This document shows, piece after piece, positions 27,278 through 36,537 of a DNA stretch of 64,000 nt (position 1 is the first letter of the stretch; every line of letters starts with the position of its first letter). Source of the DNA: Holdemania sp. Marseille-P2844 (lineage in GTDB: Bacteria > Bacillota_I > Bacilli_A > Erysipelotrichales > Erysipelotrichaceae); the NCBI RefSeq assembly GCF_900120005.1, contig NZ_LT635451.1:620046-684045 (forward strand), written 5' to 3'. Made by a program: the position numbers and the translations under genes. The notes beneath the pieces were generated by a model that was given only the letters and a program-made list of their open reading frames with translations, did not search any database and was not told where the DNA came from.

Positions 27278-28003
27278 TCATGCGTCCTCTGTCAGTTTAC
27301 ATTTCAGCTTGTTCAGAATTTTCTTTTCCAGCCGCGACACCTGAACCTGCGAGATTCCCATTTTTTTAGCGATCGCTTCCTGATTATATTCCAATTCATA
27401 GCGCAGGTATATCAGATACTGTTCGCGCTGTTCCAGATGCCCGATCTCCTTTTTCAGCGCCAGCTTCATCGGCACATCTTCGCCATGCCGGTCTTCGACC
27501 TTGTCTTCCAGCTTAATCGTCGAACCGTCTTTTTGATAAAACGCCTCGTCCATTGAAGCCAGAAACTGATTCGCTTCCATCGCTAACATGACGTCGTTTT
27601 CCTCCACGTCTAAATCCTCGCCGATCTCCCGGTATGTCGGTTCCCGCTGCAGCTTCTGCGCCAGCCGTTCGCGGCTTTTCTGAACCTGCAGGTAACGTTC
27701 TTTCAGCGATCGGGAAATTTTCATCTGGCCTTCGTCGCGGAAATAGCGCTTGATCTCGCCGAGAATAATCGGCACGGCATAGGTTGAGAACATCACATTA
27801 TAGCTGGTATCGAAGTTGTTGATCGCCTTCATTAAGCCCAGGCATCCGATTTGAAACAAGTCCTGGGCCGAGGAGTGCGTCTTGAAGCGGTTGACGATCG
27901 ACCAGACCAGTCCGACGTTGCGCAGCACACACTGTTCCCGGGCCTGTTCGTCGCCCTGCTGGGCCTGATGCAGAAGATCGAAGAATTCCTGCTGATCATT
28001 CAT
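27278..28003 (-). CDS. sigF: RNA polymerase forespore sigma factor F
   Basis: 241 residues from ATG 28003, which overlaps the spoIIAB stop by eight bases (ATGAATGA), so translation is coupled. Sigma-70 regions are clear: region 2 (SAQDLFQIGCLGLMKAINNFDTSYNVMFSTYAVPIILGEIKRYFRDEG), region 3, and region 4 with HTH (NQEAIAKKMGISQVQVSRLEKKIL). It directs early forespore transcription, is held by SpoIIAB and is released by SpoIIAA. Synonym spoIIAC. Confidence 0.95.
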   Translation of the reverse strand: MNDQQEFFDLLHQAQQGDEQAREQCVLRNVGLVWSIVNRFKTHSSAQDLFQIGCLGLMKAINNFDTSYNVMFSTYAVPIILGEIKRYFRDEGQMKISRSLKERYLQVQKSRERLAQKLQREPTYREIGEDLDVEENDVMLAMEANQFLASMDEAFYQKDGSTIKLEDKVEDRHGEDVPMKLALKKEIGHLEQREQYLIYLRYELEYNQEAIAKKMGISQVQVSRLEKKILNKLKCKLTEDA

Positions 28004-28424
28004 GAAATTGGAGCTGCTTGACAAGCCGGACGGTTGTGCCTTCGCCAGGATGAGAACAGATTTCAAATTCGTCGGAGAAGCTCTCCATAATTGTCATCCC
28101 CATTCCGGATCGTTCCAGATCCGCCCGCGTCGTGTATAATGGCTGACGGGCCAGCGTAATGTCTTCGATCCCGATGCCTGAATCCTGGACTTCGATCGTA
28201 ACCCGATGGGTTTCATCATACGATACGCTGACCTGGACCTGACCTTCCTCCCGACCCTGATAACCATGAATCATACAGTTGACGACCGCTTCGGCCAGGA
28301 TGGTTTTGATCTCCATGATCTCATCCACAGTCGGATTGAGCGGCATCAGAAAAGCCACGGCGCTGGTGCGGGCAAACGCCTCGTTTTCCAGCTTGGCGTC
28401 AAAGCTCAATGTCATCCGGTTCAT
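27996..28424 (-). CDS. spoIIAB: Anti-sigma F factor and serine kinase
   Basis: 142 residues. A GHKL ATPase fold is seen with the N box (EIKTILAEAVVNCMIHGYQG), the G1 box (EVQDSGIGIED) and the G2 box (DLERSGMGMTIMESFSDEFEI). It binds sigma F and inactivates it, and phosphorylates SpoIIAA. Four-base overlap with spoIIAA and eight-base overlap with sigF. Confidence 0.95.
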   Translation of the reverse strand: MNRMTLSFDAKLENEAFARTSAVAFLMPLNPTVDEIMEIKTILAEAVVNCMIHGYQGREEGQVQVSVSYDETHRVTIEVQDSGIGIEDITLARQPLYTTRADLERSGMGMTIMESFSDEFEICSHPGEGTTVRLVKQLQFHE

Positions 28425-28750
28425 ACATGTACCTCTTTTCTATCGTTCTCCTTTTCCACCCGCATGATCTGAAAGATCCCCGACAAAGCGAACAGCCGGC
28501 GGATAGCGGGTGAGATGTTCTTTAAAATCAGCTCGCCCTGGTAGCTTTGAACCTGATTGTAGCGGGCTAATAAAAAACCGATACCGGTGCTGTCGATAAA
28601 GGTCACGTCCTTGAAATCAAATTTCACCACGGGTGCCTGGACCCGATCTATTTCACGGATTACGTCGGCCTTGATCTTGAGAATCGACAAATTGTCCAGA
28701 TCCCCGCAGAAGGCGAAGATCAAAGCATCGTCCTGTTGAATGCACTTCAT
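28421..28750 (-). CDS. spoIIAA: Anti-sigma F factor antagonist (STAS domain)
   Basis: 109 residues from ATG 28750, with AAAGGAGG seven bases upstream; the frame stays open further 5' without a usable start. STAS fold with the phosphorylation site in FIDSTGIGFLL (Ser54 here, equivalent to Ser58 of B. subtilis). Dephosphorylated SpoIIAA frees sigma F from SpoIIAB. First gene of spoIIAA-spoIIAB-sigF, separated from dacF by a terminator. Confidence 0.94.
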   Translation of the reverse strand: MKCIQQDDALIFAFCGDLDNLSILKIKADVIREIDRVQAPVVKFDFKDVTFIDSTGIGFLLARYNQVQSYQGELILKNISPAIRRLFALSGIFQIMRVEKENDRKEVHV

Positions 28751-28876
28751 ACTGCATCCTCCTTTCCTCTTCATTGTAATGGAAGCCCTTTTTGTTGTGG
28801 AAATATCCGCTAAAACAAGTGTTTTTACGACATTCTTTTCATAGTGCGCCGGGGTACAGGTAAATGTTTTCCAACG

Positions 28877-28905
28877 TAAAAAAGCCGCTGAGAAAGCAGC
28901 GGCTT
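28877..28905 (-). terminator. Intrinsic terminator after dacF
   Basis: Perfect 9-bp stem AAGCCGCTG / CAGCGGCTT with a 6-base loop and a T run on the minus strand. It separates dacF from the spoIIA genes, so the latter need their own promoter in 28751-28876; no clear sigma-H or sigma-F site was found there by eye. Confidence 0.85.
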
Positions 28906-28966
28906 CATCGGGATAGTTCATCATTTTTGCGCGTTTATCCCGGACTACGGGTCGTGTCGCGAATTG

Positions 28967-30118
28967 TCAGAACAACAGTTTTTTCCAGGTTTTCAAAAGA
29001 ATATCAATGAAATCCAGCGGCATGATCGCCTCTTCCGCCACCAGATCCTGACCGATCTGCGTCCCATCCTCAAAATGCAGGATTACCCGGCCGACGGTTT
29101 CGCCAGCCTGAATCGGTGCTTTTTTCTTGTCCAGCACAATCTCGGTATTGATCAAGGCAGACTGAGCGCCTTTGGCGACGATGTGGCCGATCGCCTCTTT
29201 GGTGACCAGACGGACCTCGTCCGGCTTGCCGTTATCGACCTTGATCGTTGTTACCGGCGTGCCTTTTTCCATTTCGATCTGATAGCCGTAGGTGCTGAAT
29301 CCATAATCCAAAAGCGCGGAAGCTTCGCTGTTGCGGACATCGCGCGTCGGCTCGCCCATCGCGACGCCGATCAGACGCAGACCGTCGCGTTTGGCCGTCA
29401 CCGTGATACAGTACATCGACTGAGTCGTGTAGCCGGTCTTCAGGCCGTCCATCCCCTGATAGGTGCGAATCAGCTTGTTCGTGTTGACCAGCCAGAATTT
29501 GTTTTCCGTATCGGCCCGGATATAGTCGTCATACGTCGAGGTAAAGCGCAGGATATCGTCCTGACCTTCCTGAATCAGCGCCCGGCCGATCGCCGCCATA
29601 TCCTTGGCGCAGGAGTAATGGTTATCGTCGTGCAGGCCGGTGGCATTGACGAAATGGGTTTGTTCCAAGCCCAGCTGTTCCGCTTTTTCATTCATCATTG
29701 CGGCAAAGTTCTCCTCGCTGCCGCCGACCTTTTCCGCCAGCGCGACGATCGCGTCGTTGGCGCTGGCGACCGTCGAAGCCTTATACAGGTCTTCCACCGT
29801 CATGACCTCGCCGGTTTCCAGGAAAATCTGCGAGCCACCCATCGAGGAAGCATGCGCGGAAGCCGTCACTTCGGTATCCCAGCTCAGCTTGCCGTTATGG
29901 ATCGCCTCCACCACCAGAAGCAAGCTCATCATTTTGGTCATCGACGCCGGATACAGCTTCGCAGACGAATTTTTTTCATACAAAATCTGCCCAGTTTCAT
30001 AGTCAATCAAGATCGCCGCTTTTGCCGACGGCGTTAAATCGACGCCCTGCGAGGTCGTCGCATGGACGGAAACGAGAAATAAGGACAGCGCAATTACGAT
30101 ACTGGCAAGTTTTTTCAT
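28967..30118 (-). CDS. dacF: D-alanyl-D-alanine carboxypeptidase (penicillin-binding protein, S11)
   Basis: 383 residues. Signal peptide at residues 1-20 (MKKLASIVIALSLFLVSVHA). The three S11 active-site motifs are intact: SMTK (59-62, nucleophile Ser59), SAND (SxN, about 118) and KTG (about 226). A beta-rich C-terminal domain and an amphipathic end (MPLDFIDILLKTWKKLLF) for membrane attachment follow. It trims the terminal D-Ala from peptidoglycan stem peptides. The name dacF rests on its place before spoIIAA, as in Bacillus; a housekeeping role cannot be excluded. Confidence 0.9.
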   Translation of the reverse strand: MKKLASIVIALSLFLVSVHATTSQGVDLTPSAKAAILIDYETGQILYEKNSSAKLYPASMTKMMSLLLVVEAIHNGKLSWDTEVTASAHASSMGGSQIFLETGEVMTVEDLYKASTVASANDAIVALAEKVGGSEENFAAMMNEKAEQLGLEQTHFVNATGLHDDNHYSCAKDMAAIGRALIQEGQDDILRFTSTYDDYIRADTENKFWLVNTNKLIRTYQGMDGLKTGYTTQSMYCITVTAKRDGLRLIGVAMGEPTRDVRNSEASALLDYGFSTYGYQIEMEKGTPVTTIKVDNGKPDEVRLVTKEAIGHIVAKGAQSALINTEIVLDKKKAPIQAGETVGRVILHFEDGTQIGQDLVAEEAIMPLDFIDILLKTWKKLLF

Positions 30119-30161
30119 ATCGACACCTCATTAACAGTGTATGGAGAAGCGCCCAAAATAT

Positions 30162-30186
30162 GAAAAAAGGCAGCTTGTTTTCTGCC
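30162..30186 (-). terminator. Intrinsic terminator of the S9 peptidase operon
   Basis: Stem GGCAG / CTGCC with an 8-base loop and six T residues on the minus strand, immediately after the stop at 30193. Confidence 0.75.
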
Positions 30187-30192
30187 TGATTT

Positions 30193-32184
30193 CTATGATT
30201 TGTTTTCTGTTGCCGGCTTGCACCAGCGATCCATCCAAGCGGTAATCTCATAAAGTCGACGTACGCGGTGGGACGGCTTGCCGATCCGGCTCAGGCCGTG
30301 GCTTTCTCCCTTAAACAGGCACATCCGGGCTTCAACGCCGTGATGCACCAGCGCGTTGTACATCTGCATGCCCTCCTGAAGCAGACAGCGGTAGTCTTCA
30401 AACGAATGGATGAACAGCGTCGGCGTTTTGGCCTTATCCGCAAACTGCAGCGGCGACTGATCCCAGACCTTCTGCACGTCGCTCCACGGGTCGGCCCCCA
30501 TCTGATCATTGTCAAAGGTAAAACCGATGTCAGCATAACAGATTAAGGAAACCCAGTTGGCGATACTGCGCTGACTGGCCGCGGCCGCAAAGCGGTCCGT
30601 ATGGCCGATCATCCAGTTGGTCATGTAGCCGCCGTAGCTGCCGCCGGTTACGCCGATTCGTTCAGCGTCAATCGCCGGATACGCCGCCAGAACGGCGTCG
30701 GTAAAGTTCATCAGATCGTTGTAATCGATCGTTCCATACAGCCCACGCAGCTCGGCAAACGCATTGCCCTTGCCGTTGGAGCCGCGGGGATTGCAGAACA
30801 TCACGAAATATCCCTCGCTGGCCCAGAACTGCATCTCATGGAAAAATACCGGGCCATAGGCAGCCTTTGGTCCGCCGTGGATATTGAGGATTGCCGGATA
30901 TTTTTGATTGGGATCATAGTCCTTCGGCTTCAGCACCCAGCCGTCAACCTGGAACTCACCCGCCGGAATGCTCAGCGGCTCCGGTTCTGCGACGTAACAA
31001 TCCTTCAGCACCGCTTCGTTAAAAGCGCTCATTAGACGCAGCTCATTTGTTTTCAGATCGAAACAAACCAGCTCCGGCAGCTTCTGCCCCAGCATCGCGA
31101 TCAGCCACAGCTTTTCGTCAGTCACGGCCAGCGCCTGAATGGAGCCGTCCAGCTGCATGATTGTGCGCCAGGTACCATCCGCTTTCAGACAGCGGACTTC
31201 ATCGAAGGCTCCAAGCGTATGCACCATGAACAGTCCGTCCGGGCGCATCTGCGTCTGTTTTCCCGAACCGTATTGACAATCACTGCCCAGCGCGCTGCCC
31301 AAGCTTTCTTCATTTTCCGCCAACAGTTCCCGTTTTCCGGTGTGGGCGTCAAGCGTGTAGAAGAACGGATTTTCAACTGCCCCATAGCGTTTCTGATCGC
31401 TCATCGCCGCCAGAATCTGCGTACCGGACAGCCATTGAATCTCGGCAATGCTGAACTGTCCCGGCTCCAACAGGCAATGAGATTCCAGCGTGTCCAAATC
31501 CATCCGGTACAGCCCTTCCTTCGGCTGCCGGACTTTAACAAACGGCGCGCCGGAAATCACTAAATGGCCATGATCCGGGCTGATAACCGCGCGGGAAACA
31601 TGAAACTGCGGCTCACACAGCGGTTTTAATTCATCCTGAGCTTCGTCATAGAGAAACAGCCGGCTGCGCAGACCGTTGGTATAACCGGCGCCGTCCTGAT
31701 AGTACGGCTGTTCGCTGACGATCTGATAGTCTGCTTCCGCTTTGCGCCGCTGATGCACGGCTTCGCGATCCGCCTCGCTCATTTTCCAATAATCCGCCGC
31801 CGTCAGATCAATCTGGGCAGTCAAAACATAAAGTCCCTTTTTGACCGGAACGATCTGCCGGACTTTCAGAGGCAGCGTGAAGGCTTTGACCGCCTCCCCG
31901 CCGTCGATACGGATCCGATAAAACGACGTGGACTCCGCTTCCGGCTGCGGCTTTTCACCGCGGCTGGAAATAAACAGAAGCGTCTTTTCATCGTCCCAGA
32001 CAAACAGGCTCTCATTGCCGGAGGTCAGCTGTTTCGGCTGGTCATGATCGAGCACAAACAGCTGGCCGGTATACGCATCATTTTCAATCCGCGTCCGCAC
32101 CCAGGCCGGCTGACCGGCCGGCGACAGCGCCAGTGCGGAAAGAAACTGCACGCGCTGAAAATGGTCAATCGTAATTTTATTCAT
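30193..32184 (-). CDS. S9 family serine peptidase (acylaminoacyl-peptidase-like), third tandem copy
   Basis: 663 residues, no signal peptide, hence cytoplasmic. An N-terminal beta-propeller of about 400 residues is followed by an alpha/beta-hydrolase domain. The nucleophile elbow is GGSYGGYMTNW (about residue 510), the acid lies in FIHSFEDYRC and the histidine is in KGESHGLSR (about 629). The family cleaves short peptides, often N-blocked ones. The start overlaps the end of the upstream paralogue by eight bases. Here the DYRC loop is followed by LLQEG, whereas the two paralogues read PIQEG. Confidence 0.93.
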   Translation of the reverse strand: MNKITIDHFQRVQFLSALALSPAGQPAWVRTRIENDAYTGQLFVLDHDQPKQLTSGNESLFVWDDEKTLLFISSRGEKPQPEAESTSFYRIRIDGGEAVKAFTLPLKVRQIVPVKKGLYVLTAQIDLTAADYWKMSEADREAVHQRRKAEADYQIVSEQPYYQDGAGYTNGLRSRLFLYDEAQDELKPLCEPQFHVSRAVISPDHGHLVISGAPFVKVRQPKEGLYRMDLDTLESHCLLEPGQFSIAEIQWLSGTQILAAMSDQKRYGAVENPFFYTLDAHTGKRELLAENEESLGSALGSDCQYGSGKQTQMRPDGLFMVHTLGAFDEVRCLKADGTWRTIMQLDGSIQALAVTDEKLWLIAMLGQKLPELVCFDLKTNELRLMSAFNEAVLKDCYVAEPEPLSIPAGEFQVDGWVLKPKDYDPNQKYPAILNIHGGPKAAYGPVFFHEMQFWASEGYFVMFCNPRGSNGKGNAFAELRGLYGTIDYNDLMNFTDAVLAAYPAIDAERIGVTGGSYGGYMTNWMIGHTDRFAAAASQRSIANWVSLICYADIGFTFDNDQMGADPWSDVQKVWDQSPLQFADKAKTPTLFIHSFEDYRCLLQEGMQMYNALVHHGVEARMCLFKGESHGLSRIGKPSHRVRRLYEITAWMDRWCKPATENKS

Positions 32185-34165
32185 GCGCGTTCTCCTTTAA
32201 ATAATGATCGAACCAATCGGTCATCTCGCGCAGCCGGCGCACGCGGTGATGGCGCTTGCCGATCCGGCTCAGGCCGTGGCTTTCGCCTTTAAACAGGCAC
32301 ATCCGCGCTTCCACCCCATGATGGACGATCGCGTTGTACATCTGCATGCCCTCCTGAATCGGACAACTGTAATCTTCAAAGGAATGGATAAAGACCGTCG
32401 GCGTTTTCACTTTATCCGCAAACTGCAGCGGCGACTGATCCCAGATTTTTAACATGCCCTTCCATGGATCGGCGTCCATCTGATCGGTATCGAAGGTGAA
32501 GCCGCAGTCGTCCGTGCCGATCATCGACACCCAGTTGGCGATGCTGCGCTGACTGGCCGCCGCCGCGAAGCGGTCGGTATGGCCGATGATCCAGTTGGTC
32601 ATGTAGCCGCCGTAGCTGCCGCCGGTCACGCCCAAGCGCCGCGTATCGATCTGCGGCACACGGTCTAACACGGCGTCGGTAAAGGCCATCAGATCTTCAT
32701 AGTCGATCTGCCCATAGCGGCCGCGCAGATCGGCAAACCGGTCACCCTTACCATCAGACCCAGTGGGATTGCAGAAAAAGACGATATAGCCCTGTGCCAC
32801 CCAAAACTGCATTTCATGGAAGAACACCTCGCCATACGCCGTTTTCGGTCCGCCATGAATATCCAGAATCGCGGGGTAGGTGCGTTTCTCATCAAAGTCT
32901 GCCGGCTTCAGAATCCAGCCGTCCAGCTCATAACTGCCGCGGCTGACCATAAAATGCTCCGGCTTGGCGATCTCGGTTTCTGTCAACAGTTCGTCATGAA
33001 AATGCGTGAGCTGCCGGGCCGTTTTCGTTTCCGGATCCCAGCTGTAAAGCTCCTGCAGCTTCTGATCCTGTAAGCCGATCAGCCACAGCTGACCCTTGAC
33101 CGTTTCAATCGCCTGAATCGCTCCCGGCCAGCTTAGTACCGCTTCGCTGCCGTGTTTATCAATCCGTAAAACCTCGTCCGCATAACGGTCCGTGTGCACG
33201 GCCAGCACGCTCTCGTCGGAAAACAGTACCTGCCGGCCGGAACCATAAATGACGTCCGTCATGACCGCGCTGGAGCCGATGTGGTTTTCCGTATCCAGCA
33301 GACAACGGATTTCACCTGTCTCAATATCCAGCTGATAGAGCTTCGGGTTTTCCGTCGTTCCAAACGTTTTATTTTCGGACGCGAAGAAAACCGCTTGCCC
33401 CTGACGCCAGCCGATCTGGCGAATCCGCATCCGCCCCTGCTCGATCAGGCATCGGCGCTGATTTGCGGCCAGATCCAGGCAGACTAAGCCATCCTGTTCC
33501 CCACGCACAACCTCAAATTTTTTCACGCTCATTAAAACCCGGCCGTCTGCAACGGTGAACTGGCTGACGGATTCGAGCGGTTCGCTCAGAGCTTCTATTT
33601 TCCCATCACACAAATTAACGCGAAACAGGCGGCTGCGGGTGCCCTCGATAAAGCCGCTGCCATCCAGCACAAACGGTGACTCCGTGACAACCTGATAGTC
33701 TTTCTCCGCCTTGCGCCGGTCCATAACGTCCTGACGTTCTTTTTCTGTCAATAACGCAAAATCTGGGCAGTCCTTGCGCACCTCCGCCGTCACTAATAGC
33801 TCCTGTTCGTTCAGCTTCTCCATCTGTTCAATCGCCAGCGGCAGACTGATCAGCGGACGGGCTTCCCCACCCCGGATATCAATCCGGTACAGATCGGTCT
33901 GTTCGCCATACGGCGAGCTGTCCTTCTGCCCCATCCGGCGCCGGGCGGAAAACAGAATCGTCTGATCATCCTCCCAAACATAATCCAAGACGCCTTCGCT
34001 GGTTAACCGTGCGGTGTGATGGCCATCGCAGAGATACAGACTTTTCGCATAGCCCTCATCGCGGCACTGACATTCAAGAAAGGCAGCGCGGCATCCATCA
34101 GGAGCTGCTTTCAGGTTCGATAAGAAATGCGCCTGATCAAAAAAATCAATCGTTACTTTATTCAT
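32177..34165 (-). CDS. S9 family serine peptidase (acylaminoacyl-peptidase-like), second tandem copy
   Basis: 662 residues with propeller and alpha/beta-hydrolase domains as in its neighbours. Nucleophile GGSYGGYMTNW, acid in HSFEDYSCPIQEG and histidine in GESHGLSRIGK are all intact. The catalytic domain is very similar to the flanking copies, down to long shared nucleotide stretches, while the propeller is much more divergent. This pattern suggests different substrate selection with a preserved catalytic unit. It lies five bases after the first copy and overlaps the third. Confidence 0.93.
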   Translation of the reverse strand: MNKVTIDFFDQAHFLSNLKAAPDGCRAAFLECQCRDEGYAKSLYLCDGHHTARLTSEGVLDYVWEDDQTILFSARRRMGQKDSSPYGEQTDLYRIDIRGGEARPLISLPLAIEQMEKLNEQELLVTAEVRKDCPDFALLTEKERQDVMDRRKAEKDYQVVTESPFVLDGSGFIEGTRSRLFRVNLCDGKIEALSEPLESVSQFTVADGRVLMSVKKFEVVRGEQDGLVCLDLAANQRRCLIEQGRMRIRQIGWRQGQAVFFASENKTFGTTENPKLYQLDIETGEIRCLLDTENHIGSSAVMTDVIYGSGRQVLFSDESVLAVHTDRYADEVLRIDKHGSEAVLSWPGAIQAIETVKGQLWLIGLQDQKLQELYSWDPETKTARQLTHFHDELLTETEIAKPEHFMVSRGSYELDGWILKPADFDEKRTYPAILDIHGGPKTAYGEVFFHEMQFWVAQGYIVFFCNPTGSDGKGDRFADLRGRYGQIDYEDLMAFTDAVLDRVPQIDTRRLGVTGGSYGGYMTNWIIGHTDRFAAAASQRSIANWVSMIGTDDCGFTFDTDQMDADPWKGMLKIWDQSPLQFADKVKTPTVFIHSFEDYSCPIQEGMQMYNAIVHHGVEARMCLFKGESHGLSRIGKRHHRVRRLREMTDWFDHYLKENAHE

Positions 34166-34169
34166 AGGA

Positions 34170-36167
34170 TTATTTCTCCTCCTGCTTACAGAAGCGGTTC
34201 ATCCAGTCGGTAATTTCCTGCAGCCGGCGGATCCGGTGCAGCGGCTTGCCGCCGCGGCTGAGACCATGGCTTTCGCCTTTGAACAGGCACATCCGGGCTT
34301 CCACTCCATGATGGACAATCGCGTTGTACATCTGCATGCCCTCCTGAATCGGACAGCGGTAGTCTTCAAACGAATGGATAAACAGCGTCGGGGTAACGCA
34401 TTGATCCGCGGCCTTCAACGGCGACTGGTCCCAGATCTTATTCACATCGCTCCACGGCGTGGCATCCATCTGATCGTTGCCGAAGGAGAAGCCGATGTCG
34501 GACACCATGTTTTCCGAGACCCAGTTGGAAATCGAACGCTGCGAAGCTGCGCACGCAAATCGGTTCGTATGACCGATGATCCAGTTGGTCATGTAGCCGC
34601 CGTAGCTTCCGCCGGTCACGCCTAAACGTTTCGGATCGATCTGCGGATAGGCTTTCAGCACGGCATCGGTAAACTGCATAAAATCGTCGAAATCGATCGT
34701 TCCGAATTTTCCGCGCAGATCGGCGAACGCGTCGCCGCGGCCATCAGAGCCATGGACGTTGCAGAAGAAGACGAAGTAGCCCTCGTTGGCCCACAGCTGC
34801 ATTTCATGATAGAAGACCGGTCCATAGGAGCCGCGCGGCCCGCCGTGAATATCCAGAATCGCCGGATATTTTTTCGAGGGATCATAGTCCTTCGGCTCCA
34901 GCACCCAGCCCCAAAGCGGATTCGGCGTCTGCGCATAGTCGAGCCGTTTCGGCATCGCTACATAACATTCAGCCAGCGCCGCGTCGTTAAAATGCGAGCG
35001 CTGCACGCATTCCCCCGTCTTTAAGTTTGCTTCGTAAATTTCCTGCAGCTTCATGTCTTTCATCGCGATCAAATAGGCCGTATCTCCCTGCAGATCAAAA
35101 CCGAAGATCGCGCCGTCAAACGGCAGCGCCTCCGTCCGGCGTCCCTGACTGTCAAAGCGAAACAGCGGCGTATGATCAGCATCGGTCATCACGGCATAGA
35201 AATCCGTGCCCGCAATCTTCTTCATCGCGCTGCCGCCAAACGCGCAGTCCGTGCCGACAGCATTGCCAAACGTCGCGTCGTTGTCGTTAAACAGCGTTCG
35301 GGCCTTGGTCTGCGGATCAATTAAATATAGTTTCGGCGTTTCACCCGCGCCATATTTTTCACCATCGCTCATTGCAGCCAGAATCGCACCGCAGTACCCC
35401 TGGGTGAAGCTGATCTTCATCTGGCCCGGTTCGATCAGGCAGTCGATCGTTTTCGTCGTGAGATCCAGCCGGTACAGCCCGTCCTTCACTTCTTTGACCG
35501 TCGTGAAATCCGCGCCCCAGAAAACAACCTGATTGGTTTCCGCTTCCAGCTCCAGTCCGGAAACCGCAAAGGTCGGCGAGGTTAGGAAATCCACGGTTCC
35601 CCGTTTCGGATCCCAGACTGCCAGGCGGCTGCGCAGTCCGTTAGTAAATCCGGCGCCGTCAAAATAATACGGTGCTTCGCTCACAATCTGATAATCCTGT
35701 TCTTCTTTTTTCTTCTTTAACAACGCCTGCTTTTCCTGTTCCGGCAGCTCAGCCATGCGGGAATAGTCAAGATGATAGCGGATCGTCAGAAGCAGCCGGC
35801 TGTCCTTCATCCGTTTAAAACCGGTGACCGTATAAGGAATCGTCATCACCTTCCGCGCTTCGCCCTGATGAATATTCAGCCGGTAAAAAACCGTGCGCTC
35901 CTCGCCCGCAGCCAGCGCTTCTTTATCCTTCGAATCCCGCAGGGAAGCAAACAACAGCGTTTCCTCATCTTCCCAGATAAAATTGGATTCGTTAAATGAA
36001 GTCAGCTGCCGGACCTGCCCGTCCTCCAGCAGCCACAGATGGTTGTCATACCCGTTGTCGCCGTTGGCCTGCGTCACCACGAAGGCCGCGGTGTTGGGTT
36101 TCGGTCCGGCTTGAAGATTAGAACAAAAGCGATATTCCGTGAATTGATCTAAGCGGATTTTTTTCAT
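34170..36167 (-). CDS. S9 family serine peptidase (acylaminoacyl-peptidase-like), first tandem copy
   Basis: 665 residues; first gene of the three-gene operon, preceded by GGGGGT as ribosome site and an extended -10 promoter. Propeller, then hydrolase domain with GGSYGGYMTNW, HSFEDYRCPIQEG and GESHGLSRGGK. No signal peptide. Its propeller has FNESNFIWEDEETLLFASLRD near the N-terminus, a block recognisable in all three copies. Probably a cytoplasmic oligopeptidase helping peptide nutrition. Confidence 0.93.
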   Translation of the reverse strand: MKKIRLDQFTEYRFCSNLQAGPKPNTAAFVVTQANGDNGYDNHLWLLEDGQVRQLTSFNESNFIWEDEETLLFASLRDSKDKEALAAGEERTVFYRLNIHQGEARKVMTIPYTVTGFKRMKDSRLLLTIRYHLDYSRMAELPEQEKQALLKKKKEEQDYQIVSEAPYYFDGAGFTNGLRSRLAVWDPKRGTVDFLTSPTFAVSGLELEAETNQVVFWGADFTTVKEVKDGLYRLDLTTKTIDCLIEPGQMKISFTQGYCGAILAAMSDGEKYGAGETPKLYLIDPQTKARTLFNDNDATFGNAVGTDCAFGGSAMKKIAGTDFYAVMTDADHTPLFRFDSQGRRTEALPFDGAIFGFDLQGDTAYLIAMKDMKLQEIYEANLKTGECVQRSHFNDAALAECYVAMPKRLDYAQTPNPLWGWVLEPKDYDPSKKYPAILDIHGGPRGSYGPVFYHEMQLWANEGYFVFFCNVHGSDGRGDAFADLRGKFGTIDFDDFMQFTDAVLKAYPQIDPKRLGVTGGSYGGYMTNWIIGHTNRFACAASQRSISNWVSENMVSDIGFSFGNDQMDATPWSDVNKIWDQSPLKAADQCVTPTLFIHSFEDYRCPIQEGMQMYNAIVHHGVEARMCLFKGESHGLSRGGKPLHRIRRLQEITDWMNRFCKQEEK

Positions 36168-36192
36168 GTTTTTACCCCCAAAATATGGTATT

Positions 36193-36201
36193 AGTATAGC
36201 A
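36193..36201 (-). promoter_or_regulatory. Extended -10 promoter of the S9 peptidase operon
   Basis: TGCTATACT on the minus strand fits the TGnTATAAT extended -10 pattern, 26 bases upstream of the ATG at 36167. No -35 match was seen, as is usual for this class. Confidence 0.5.
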
Positions 36202-36417
36202 TGTTTGAGTTCGATTTTCCGCTGGTTTTCACTTTTTCTTCATTCTCTTTCAAATTCTTTCATTTTGTTACATCAACATATCAAGATTCATTCTTGATTT
36301 TTCCTCATCTTCTTCGTCTATATAAAAAACGCCGCAGAAGAGTCAGGTTCCTCACTTTCTGATGGGTAACATAAGCTCTCAGCACCGCAGCCGGTCCGAC
36401 TAATTTCCAAATCAAGC

Positions 36418-36442
36418 AAAAAAAGACTAAGCCACAGGTCTT
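36418..36442 (-). terminator. Weak intrinsic terminator downstream of 36538 gene
   Basis: Stem AAGAC / GTCTT with a 10-base loop and seven T residues on the minus strand, about 95 bases after the stop at 36538. The remainder of 36202-36537 shows no gene. Confidence 0.4.
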
Positions 36443-36537
36443 ATTTCAAGATCCTTCCGGTTCAGTCTTCCATTTCATTAATGAGTCCTATCGCTGAATC
36501 CGCCACCCTGTTTGTTCGTCATAATGTCAGCCGCGAT

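Noticed and set aside
28964..30037. 357-codon open frame on the plus strand opposite dacF
   Set aside because: It is fully antisense to a gene with intact SxxK, SxN and KTG motifs and lacks a ribosome site.
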